This document shows positions 1 to 4,732 of a stretch of 5,367 bases of DNA, one piece after another. A program made the translations under genes and the position numbers. Below the pieces are notes generated by a model, which saw only the letters and a program-made list of their open reading frames with translations, ran no database searches and was not told where the DNA came from. The stretch comes from Candidatus Hermodarchaeota archaeon (GTDB lineage: Archaea; Asgardarchaeota; Hermodarchaeia; Hermodarchaeales; Hermodarchaeaceae). The first letter of the stretch is position 1, and every line of letters starts with the position of its first letter. The DNA lies in the NCBI GenBank assembly GCA_016839995.1, contig JAEOTD010000015.1, positions 1-5,367 of the forward strand. Reading direction: 5' to 3'.

Positions 1-210
1 CCTCAATATGGATTAATTCGATTGGAAGGTGTTACGTCGATAGCTCAAGCTGCACCTTACATTGGACGTTCTGTAATCCTTCATTTCAGCGAAGAAAAAT
101 CCAACCAGGGTCGTATTGTTTCTGTACATGGCCGAAAAGGAGTGCTTCGTGCTCGTTTCAGAAGGAGCCTTGCTGCTGACGCAATCGCCAAAGAAGTGCT
201 AGTTTACTAA
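1..210 (+). CDS. rpl35ae: Large ribosomal subunit protein L35Ae (eL33), C-terminal part, 5' end outside window
   Basis: A structural protein of the archaeal/eukaryotic large ribosomal subunit. The reading frame is open from base 1 and codes for 69 residues ending at a TAA. It matches the family from the conserved strand around LIRLEGVTS, through the helix and turn AAPYIGRSV, to the hallmark GRIVSVHGRKGVLRARF and a short basic tail ending in VLVY. Full-length archaeal members have roughly 80-90 residues, so about 15-20 N-terminal residues should lie left of the window. A TTG at position 22 could be mistaken for the start, but the residues before it (PQYGLIR) continue the family pattern, so the gene is cut by the edge rather than short. 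The next gene starts 89 bp downstream on the same strand after a run of six T. Identification rests on recognised family motifs. Confidence 0.9.
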   Translation, partial: PQYGLIRLEGVTSIAQAAPYIGRSVILHFSEEKSNQGRIVSVHGRKGVLRARFRRSLAADAIAKEVLVY

Positions 211-241
211 CAAATCTCTTAATTCAGATGATTCTAAGAAA

Positions 242-250
242 CCTTTTTTG
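242..250 (+). terminator. Possible oligo-T terminator after L35Ae
   Basis: A run of six T (244-249) lies about 34 bp after the L35Ae stop codon. Archaeal RNA polymerase can terminate on U-tracts without a hairpin, so this may end the ribosomal-protein transcript. No clear stem precedes it and six T is a short run, so it may be chance. The rest of the 211-299 gap shows no other clear signal. Confidence 0.25.
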
Positions 251-299
251 CTAACACATACCCTCAACAGGTAATTGTGCACAGTCTTCATACATAGGG

Positions 300-689
300 G
301 TGCCAAGATTGATTGAAAATGAAAATAGGGTGAAACGGAAGGTTCAACTCAAACCAGTGACAGTAAAGCGGCAAGAAAGCTCATTATCCAAAGAAGTCAT
401 TGAACAAGCAGAGGCCGCCGTAGCAGCTGAAACCAAAGGTGATGAAACAACACTATCCGCGGATCATCTTGCGATTCTCTTCGTTTGTCAACGCGGGCAC
501 CAATCTTTCATTAGCATACTCCAAGGAGTGAACAGCACCCGGGTTCCGGTTGGATTAAAACCCCTTAAAGAAGATGAAGTTCGTGGGCTCTTGGATGAAC
601 TCGAAGCAGAAGAGTATCTTAAGAAAGCAGAAATGCAGGATCAACCCACTTGGACGGCAACGGCAAAAGCCAGGGCATTGGAGACCTGA
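300..689 (+). CDS. Small protein with charged N-terminal tail and probable winged-helix domain
   Basis: I do not recognise the family of this 129-residue protein. Residues 1-51 are rich in K, R, E, Q and A and look flexible: a basic stretch (about 10-25) followed by an acidic, Ala-rich helix (about 28-47). Residues 52-127 look like a compact winged helix: a first helix (SADHLAILFVCQRG), a loop, a helix resembling a recognition helix (LKEDEVRGLLDELEAEEYL, about 89-107), and a wing-like strand pair (KKAEMQDQPTWTAT) ending in the TAKARAL pattern common after wings. GTG at 300 is the first possible start after an in-frame TAA at 252; GTG at 330 is an alternative. The bases before 300 (TAGGG) sit too close to be a normal ribosome binding site, so the start is uncertain. 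DNA binding is inferred from shape only. It follows the L35Ae gene and may be read from the same or a separate promoter. Confidence 0.7.
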   Translation: MPRLIENENRVKRKVQLKPVTVKRQESSLSKEVIEQAEAAVAAETKGDETTLSADHLAILFVCQRGHQSFISILQGVNSTRVPVGLKPLKEDEVRGLLDELEAEEYLKKAEMQDQPTWTATAKARALET

Positions 690-781
690 ATAGCGATGGC
701 TATTCGAACTTATATCAAATTAACTCACTGGCTGCTAATACAGCCAAGACAAGAGCATGTGATCAGGTTACTTCCTGACGC
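687..781. other. Convergent intergenic gap with three perfect hairpins
   Basis: Between the stop codons of two converging genes there are three short inverted repeats. The first (688-705) has 7 perfect pairs, GAATAGC with GCTATTC, around the loop GATG, and includes two bases of the upstream stop codon. The second (729-746) has 6 pairs, TGGCTG with CAGCCA, around a 6-nt loop. The third (763-778) has 5 pairs, TCAGG with CCTGA, around a 6-nt loop, and ends 3 bp before the stop of the minus-strand gene. There are no T-runs beside them, so classical intrinsic terminators are not supported. They could be bidirectional 3'-end structures or mRNA-stabilising elements. Confidence 0.4.
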
Positions 782-1021
782 TTAGAATTCTGCTGCAATT
801 CGTTCGCCGTGTTCGGTCAAGAAGTAGAACGAATGGTATACTCCTCGGCGTTGTTCGACGAGGCCCGCAGACAGTAGCCGCTTTAGATGGTATGCAGCGG
901 TACTTGGGGGAATATCTAACGCTCTAGCGATATCTCGCAAAAACGTTCGTTGCCCATTAAGGGTTGTCAAAATCTCTCGACGAGTGCGATGGCGCAAAAC
1001 TTTCTCTGTAATTGGAGTCAT
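782..1021 (-). CDS. ArsR-like winged-helix transcriptional regulator, 79 aa
   Basis: A minimal helix-turn-helix DNA-binding protein. In order: helix 1 at about 4-21 (EKVLRHRTRREILTTL), helix 2 at about 26-35 (TFLRDIARAL), a turn and recognition helix at about 37-53 (IPPSTAAYHLKRLLSAGL), then a wing at about 54-69 (VEQRRGVYHSFYFLTE) and a short final helix. The pattern STAAYHLKRLLSAGLVEQRRG is typical of ArsR/HTH_20-type archaeal regulators. There is no cysteine or obvious metal-binding motif, so a metal sensor is unlikely, and there is no separate effector domain. The ATG at 1021 gives an intact helix 1; no strong Shine-Dalgarno site precedes it (GGACGG about 6-11 nt upstream is weak). A good TATA-like box lies 50-70 bp upstream. 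The gene is divergent from a second winged-helix gene and a membrane-protein gene, which are plausible targets by position only. Confidence 0.82.
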   Translation of the reverse strand: MTPITEKVLRHRTRREILTTLNGQRTFLRDIARALDIPPSTAAYHLKRLLSAGLVEQRRGVYHSFYFLTEHGERIAAEF

Positions 1022-1073
1022 GTATTTTACCGTCCAGATTTCTCCAGCAACTCGGATGCATTTATTTTACACT

Positions 1074-1092
1074 CTTAAATATATACTTTGCG
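1074..1092 (-). promoter_or_regulatory. Probable archaeal promoter (BRE + TATA box) for the ArsR-like gene
   Basis: Read on the minus strand, an A-rich element GCAAAG is followed directly by TATATATTTAAG, a good fit to an archaeal BRE plus TATA box. Start of transcription about 25 bp further would fall near 1055, leaving a leader of about 34 nt before the ATG at 1021. The plus-strand reading (CTTAAATATATA) is also TATA-like but has a pyrimidine-rich upstream flank, so it is a poorer match. It also lies about 200 bp from the next plausible plus-strand gene. The rest of the 1022-1282 spacer shows no second convincing promoter; TTAAACTTA at 1222-1230 is a weak candidate for the gene starting at 1283. 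Confidence 0.45.
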
Positions 1093-1282
1093 GCATAAAT
1101 ACGTACATGAATTAATCAAATGAATACTTACAATTTCAAGAATCTATTCAAGTCTATCCGCATTGAATCCGAGTGGACGAAGAGATTGCTGATAAAAACC
1201 CATAAGAAGAGGAAGGCAGTGTTAAACTTATCATCATTCCTCACTAGCACTGAATCTGAAATATCCATGGGCTGGAGTAAAC

Positions 1283-1654
1283 GTGTCGAAGAAAAGAGGA
1301 AAAGACACATACGATTTGATAATGTCCCTTCTTTCTCTCAGTGAAATTCAAAGACGAATTCTCATTTCCTTAGCTCATATTTACCCCCGTGCAGCATCTG
1401 GCAAACAGCTCATCACCTTGATTGGATATAGTGGTAAGGCGAAATCCTTGTACCGTGGACCTCTTGAACGCCTTGAAAAAGAGGAGTTAATCCTTGTTGA
1501 TCGCTTGACGCCAAGGCTTCACTCCATTCGGGTAAATCACCTGCACCCATTAATTTCGTATCTTATCGAGCTCACGGAAGCCCATGGAAAAAAAACCATG
1601 GAACTGTATACCGAAGCTTTAGAGGAGGGAACATCCGTTGACGGAAACGAATGA
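1283..1654 (+). CDS. Winged-helix domain protein, probable transcriptional regulator
   Basis: A 123-residue protein. After a basic start (SKKRGKD) comes helix 1 at about 18-34 (LSLSEIQRRILISLAHIYP), helix 2 at about 39-49 (SGKQLITLIGY), and a recognition-like helix at about 52-69 (KAKSLYRGPLERLEKEEL). A wing follows at about 70-86 (ILVDRLTPRLHSIRVN), then a long helix at about 88-115 that could mediate dimerisation. I know no specific family name; DNA binding is inferred from fold pattern. GTG at 1283 is the first usable start after an in-frame TAA at 1223-1225, and a GGAG at 1274-1277 is well placed 5 nt before it. The gene overlaps the start of the following membrane-protein gene by 17 bp, so the two are probably co-transcribed and translationally coupled. 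It may also bind the spacer shared with the divergent ArsR-like gene; that is inference. Confidence 0.75.
   Translation: MSKKRGKDTYDLIMSLLSLSEIQRRILISLAHIYPRAASGKQLITLIGYSGKAKSLYRGPLERLEKEELILVDRLTPRLHSIRVNHLHPLISYLIELTEAHGKKTMELYTEALEEGTSVDGNE
1624..1629 (+). promoter_or_regulatory. Strong ribosome binding site that fixes the TTG start of the membrane-protein gene
   Basis: GGAGGG lies 8 nt before the TTG at 1638, inside the end of the preceding gene. It is the strongest Shine-Dalgarno-like match I found before any gene start here. An in-frame TAG at 1620-1622 rules out an earlier start. Together these favour TTG 1638 over the internal ATG codons at residues 12 and 19. Confidence 0.65.
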
Positions 1655-2255
1655 GCAACTCCTTACTGGAATGGTTCGGGAACAGTATCTCATGGAGTGG
1701 ATTCTATTAGGCATCTTATGGACGGTTAGCCTCATCTGCACATATATTCTAATTACCAATCTCCTCCTTTTACCTTCTTTAGGTCCACCTTGGACTCCAA
1801 CACCGGAGCAGACTTGGTGGCAATGGTTATTCATTGCGTTTCAGCACCAATACGTATGGCCAGCAGCATTGGCTACAGTCATTGCCCTAATCCTAACGAT
1901 TAGCATAACAATCTATTTTGCGCTCTGGATTCCATCGCGAGTGGATCAAGTCATTCAGTTGGAATTACACCGAATCGGACCAACCACAAAGCTTCGCCTT
2001 CATCGCCAGTATGTCACAAAAATTAACTCGAAGGGGCTCCTAGTAACAAAGCTCCTGGCAAAAACCACAAGTTCGGGAGAATACGGATTAGTGGTTCTAA
2101 GAGCGTCTTTTCCAAAGGCGTCAGCTGAAGAATTAGAATCCGTAGCACAACGTAATTTCCTAGCTTGGGATAAAAATTCAATTGCTACCGTTTCCTCAGT
2201 AGATGAACTTCACTTCAAAATTACTCAACTTGCTCGTGCATTTGCCGAGTTGTGA
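1638..2255 (+). CDS. Two-span membrane protein with soluble C-terminal domain, unknown function
   Basis: A 205-residue protein of unrecognised family. A short polar N-terminus (about 1-18) is followed by a hydrophobic segment at about 21-46 (WILLGILWTVSLICTYILIT onward). Next comes a loop with prolines and tryptophans at about 47-70 (PPWTPTPEQTWWQW), then a second hydrophobic segment at about 73-98. Residues 99-205 form a mixed alpha/beta soluble part. It begins with a charged segment (RVDQVIQLELHRIG), has a basic stretch (KLRLHRQYVTKINSKG), a strand-like GEYGLVVLRASF, and ends in helices. No catalytic motif is visible. With two spans, both ends should be on the same side, probably the cytoplasm because of the basic residues after span 2. 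It shares a 17-bp overlap with the winged-helix gene upstream, which suggests the two act together, for example as a membrane sensor or anchor plus regulator; that role is inference. It ends 19 bp from the stop of the convergent GTPase gene. Confidence 0.75.
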   Translation: MTETNEQLLTGMVREQYLMEWILLGILWTVSLICTYILITNLLLLPSLGPPWTPTPEQTWWQWLFIAFQHQYVWPAALATVIALILTISITIYFALWIPSRVDQVIQLELHRIGPTTKLRLHRQYVTKINSKGLLVTKLLAKTTSSGEYGLVVLRASFPKASAEELESVAQRNFLAWDKNSIATVSSVDELHFKITQLARAFAEL

Positions 2256-2274
2256 AGAGTGAAAAGCTATCTGC

Positions 2275-3933
2275 TTATTGGATAAGTTCAGTAATAGTAC
2301 CAATGCACCGTGTATTGGCTTCACGTGTAACTACTCGATCTCCTTTTCGAAGCATTTCAGGACCCTTTTTGAAAGTCATTCGCACCCTTGCCACATCACC
2401 CACAACTAGGTATTCCTTGTCAAAGATTTTCTCATAGATTACTGGCTGTTGTATTGTGGCACTGTGAAAAACTGGTTCGTAGCCAGGTCGAATTCGCGTG
2501 GGGTGTCGCGTGACGATGATGGTTGCATCAAATGCCTGGACCGCCTTCACATCAGCATCTTTATCGCTGATAATTTGTCCTCTTCGGATTTTTTCAGGGG
2601 GCAGTCGCTTAAGGTCAAACCCGAAAACGTCTCCTGCTTTTACCCGTTCAACTCGTTTTTTGAATACTTCAATCGAGCCGATTCTGCCTTTCATGAAGCG
2701 ACCGTCTTTATCTGGACCACATAGAATGGGCTGTCCGGGTTTGAAGATGCCTTCTTGAACAGTACCCGTGATGACAACATTTGTACCCCGTATTCCTCGA
2801 TAGACTTTATCTATGTAGGCAAATGCAGGTCTTTCGATTCGTTCATCAGGAATTCGAGAAGGAAGCGAACTTAGGGTTTTTCGAATATGGTCCAATCCAT
2901 ATCCAGTTACACAGCTAACCTCGAACACAGGGACAATGACCCGATGGGCGATTTCACGGCAAATAATTGGAATATCCTCATCCGAGGTGATTCGGAGGGG
3001 GACATGCCCAATTTCTTTGATGGTTTCGAAAACAAGATTTCGAACATGATTACGGATGCCTTCGTCGCAGTCATCAATTTTGTTAATCACAACAATGAAT
3101 GGTAACTCTTGGTTTGATACTAACAATAGGTGTTCTCGAGTGATGTCATCTAAACGACGAATTCCACTTCGTTGTTCTTCTGCAACGGCGAGTTTGTACT
3201 CATCTAGACAAGGGACAAGTACCATACTGTATTGTGCGGAGGCTCCAAGAACGCTGCGAATCATGGTTTTCGCATATTCTTTATGACCTGGAGCATCAAA
3301 GATTGTGATGATGCGATCGGCCGTGTCGAGAATTCGTGCACGTTTCGATTTATCTAAGGGTGCCTGCATGGCGATGAAATCACCCTGCTTATCAATCGCA
3401 GCAAAAGTTACATGAAGATCCGCCGTTTGTCCGCGTTTGAGTTCTTGTGGGTAAGTTAGGAGCACGGCTCTAGCCTGACCACTCCCATTATCGAGTTGAC
3501 ATTGGATAAGAACACCCGCCAAAGTGGTTTTCCCGCTATTCACTCGTCCCACTAGGTTAACTCCTAATGTTTCAGGAACCATCGGGGTGATAATTCGTGC
3601 TAATGTAAAGCTTGTGACGATGCCCTGGTCTGTGTTATAATGGGTTTCTTCCAGAATCTCTATGCCGGCTTCCTTGCAAAGGGCTTTGAGAACCGTTCTA
3701 CTTGTATCAACCTCTTCATTGGTGAGTCCATATACTTCCCATTTCTTTCCATGAAGATCTTCGATTCCTACTACAAATTGACCTGGACCCTCGCTGGTAA
3801 TTAATTTCAGCTGTGCGATGAGTTTCGCTTGTCGATCGCCAGTGCCATCTCTTTCTGTAAGTGAGCGTTTGAATTCGGTATTCCGTGTTTCTCCATTCGC
3901 TAACAATTGATCGAGATTAAAGTCTGAGGTCAC
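2275..3933 (-). CDS. GTPBP1/GTPBP2-family translational GTPase (EF-1A-related)
   Basis: A 552-residue EF-Tu-like GTPase. Residues about 15-115 match the N-terminal domain of GTPBP1/2 (NTEFKRSL, then a helix, GPGQFVVGIEDLHG, VYGLTNEEVDTS). The G domain has P-loop GRVNSGKT (129-136), the family-specific LDNGSGQAR (147-155), a switch I Thr in KRGQTADLH (T170), DAPGH (213-217) with the catalytic-type His, NKID (284-287) and SCVTG (340-344). Domains II (about 368-460) and III (about 463-552) follow as in elongation factors. Eukaryotic homologues are linked to resolving stalled ribosomes and mRNA decay; a similar cytoplasmic role here is inferred. Between DAPGH and NKID there is a longer, charged segment (about 242-266) than I expect from the eukaryotic proteins. 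GTG 3933 is the earliest possible start, because an in-frame TGA sits three codons upstream; no clear ribosome binding site precedes it. It is the last gene of a minus-strand set after the phosphatase. Confidence 0.9.
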   Translation of the reverse strand: MTSDFNLDQLLANGETRNTEFKRSLTERDGTGDRQAKLIAQLKLITSEGPGQFVVGIEDLHGKKWEVYGLTNEEVDTSRTVLKALCKEAGIEILEETHYNTDQGIVTSFTLARIITPMVPETLGVNLVGRVNSGKTTLAGVLIQCQLDNGSGQARAVLLTYPQELKRGQTADLHVTFAAIDKQGDFIAMQAPLDKSKRARILDTADRIITIFDAPGHKEYAKTMIRSVLGASAQYSMVLVPCLDEYKLAVAEEQRSGIRRLDDITREHLLLVSNQELPFIVVINKIDDCDEGIRNHVRNLVFETIKEIGHVPLRITSDEDIPIICREIAHRVIVPVFEVSCVTGYGLDHIRKTLSSLPSRIPDERIERPAFAYIDKVYRGIRGTNVVITGTVQEGIFKPGQPILCGPDKDGRFMKGRIGSIEVFKKRVERVKAGDVFGFDLKRLPPEKIRRGQIISDKDADVKAVQAFDATIIVTRHPTRIRPGYEPVFHSATIQQPVIYEKIFDKEYLVVGDVARVRMTFKKGPEMLRKGDRVVTREANTRCIGTITELIQ

Positions 3934-3965
3934 TCCGCTTCACACACAGCAGGTTTTCGTTATCG

Positions 3966-3975
3966 AATCTAGATT
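3966..3975. promoter_or_regulatory. 10-bp perfect palindrome upstream of the GTPase gene, possible operator
   Basis: AATCTAGATT is a perfect inverted repeat in the 55-bp gap between the phosphatase stop and the GTPase GTG, 32 bp before that start. It is flanked by two copies of TCGAAT at 3963-3968 and 3982-3987, 19 bp apart. A weak TATA-like TTTAATC overlaps it on the minus strand. This could be a small promoter/operator region that lets the GTPase be controlled apart from the genes upstream. AT-rich spacers give such palindromes by chance, so confidence is low. Confidence 0.25.
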
Positions 3976-3988
3976 AAATGTTCGAATA

Positions 3989-4693
3989 TCAGCCTTTTGT
4001 TTTGTTACTACTTTGTGGTATCATGTCTTGTTCGTGAAGATACTGAATGATTGGTGTCAATGTTTGAAAGACTGCAATTGCTCCTTCTGCCCGCAGTTCA
4101 TTCTCGGTTCGTAGTTTTGATTGGCGAGCAATGCAAATGATTCCCAGTTTCTTCGCCGTCATAACGTCGATTGTTGAGTCACCGATAAAGAGGGTTTGTT
4201 TTGGGTTTTTGTCAAAATGCTTGAGAATTAGTTCTAATCCCCCTGTGGATGGCTTCATATGTGGTGCTTCATCACGTGAAATTAGTAAATCGATGTATGG
4301 TGATATTCCAAATTTCTCTAGGATGTATTCAGCAACTGCTCTGTTATCATTTGTTAGAATTGCGGTTGCAATATGATGGTTCTGCAGCGTTTGTAGTATC
4401 TCCATGGCACCAGAAACTAACTGTGCTTTCTTTGCCCCCTCCCATTCAAATTTTACAGCTTCAGCGTACACCTTATCCCTTAACTCACTAATTTCCACAG
4501 GTGTTATCCCTGTTTCTCCGGCATATGCAAAAGCACTACGGAGTAAGTCTTGAGTGCTATTCATCGGAAGAACCTCAACGGGAAATGCATGATCGAGTAG
4601 GAGATCTCGAATCGCTCGCCGCATTCCTTGGAAATCAATCTCAGCGGTCACTAGGGTGCCATCTAGGTCAAACACGACAAGCTCGATTCCCAT
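3989..4693 (-). CDS. HAD-superfamily hydrolase, phosphoglycolate-phosphatase-like
   Basis: A 234-residue cytoplasmic phosphatase of the haloacid dehalogenase superfamily. All four motifs are present: motif I DLDGT (9-13; D9 the nucleophile, D11 the general acid/base), motif II Thr in AILTNDN (T114), motif III Lys in HMKPSTGG (K147), and motif IV FIGDSTIDVMTAKKLG (G171, D172, D176), which binds Mg2+. A helical C1-type cap lies between motifs I and II (about 20-90). This arrangement is typical of Gph/PGP-like enzymes that act on small phosphorylated metabolites; the substrate cannot be read from sequence. ATG 4693 is the only ATG, GTG or TTG in frame after the stop of the upstream M42 gene, with GGAG 10 nt before it. 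It starts 39 bp after that gene, in the same frame, separated by one TAA and 13 codons. The C-terminal tail (DMIPQSSNKTKG) is polar and probably disordered. Confidence 0.9.
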   Translation of the reverse strand: MGIELVVFDLDGTLVTAEIDFQGMRRAIRDLLLDHAFPVEVLPMNSTQDLLRSAFAYAGETGITPVEISELRDKVYAEAVKFEWEGAKKAQLVSGAMEILQTLQNHHIATAILTNDNRAVAEYILEKFGISPYIDLLISRDEAPHMKPSTGGLELILKHFDKNPKQTLFIGDSTIDVMTAKKLGIICIARQSKLRTENELRAEGAIAVFQTLTPIIQYLHEQDMIPQSSNKTKG

Positions 4694-4732
4694 AGTCTGA
4701 TTGCTCCGTGGTTCCTGCTGGGAAGTGACGCT

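Noticed and set aside
22..210. A complete short L35Ae gene starting at the TTG at position 22
   Set aside because: The seven codons before it fit the conserved family sequence and the frame is open to the edge, so the gene is partial.
690..712. TTCGAAC beside a short stem, resembling a tRNA T-arm
   Set aside because: No acceptor stem, D-arm or anticodon arm can be laid out around it; the stem reads as a simple hairpin at the stop codon.
1128..1310. Minus-strand open frame of 60 codons in the same spacer
   Set aside because: It lies antisense in AT-rich sequence, runs into the start of the gene at 1283, and has no recognisable domain.
1120..1344. Open frame of 74 codons starting with ATG in the spacer before the winged-helix gene
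   Set aside because: It overlaps the well-supported gene at 1283 in another frame, has no clear ribosome binding site, and its composition (scattered K, R, S, no domain pattern) does not look like a real protein.
1588..1640. Frameshift at the A8 run producing a fusion of the winged-helix and membrane proteins
   Set aside because: The frame of the membrane-protein gene has a TAG at 1620-1622, between the A run and its TTG start, so a shift at A8 cannot yield a fusion.
2252..3286. Several plus-strand open frames opposite the GTPase gene
   Set aside because: They are antisense to a gene with all G-motifs intact, and their translations have no domain pattern.
4131..4695. Plus-strand open frames opposite the phosphatase gene
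   Set aside because: The HAD motifs on the minus strand account for the sequence; the antisense frames are chance.
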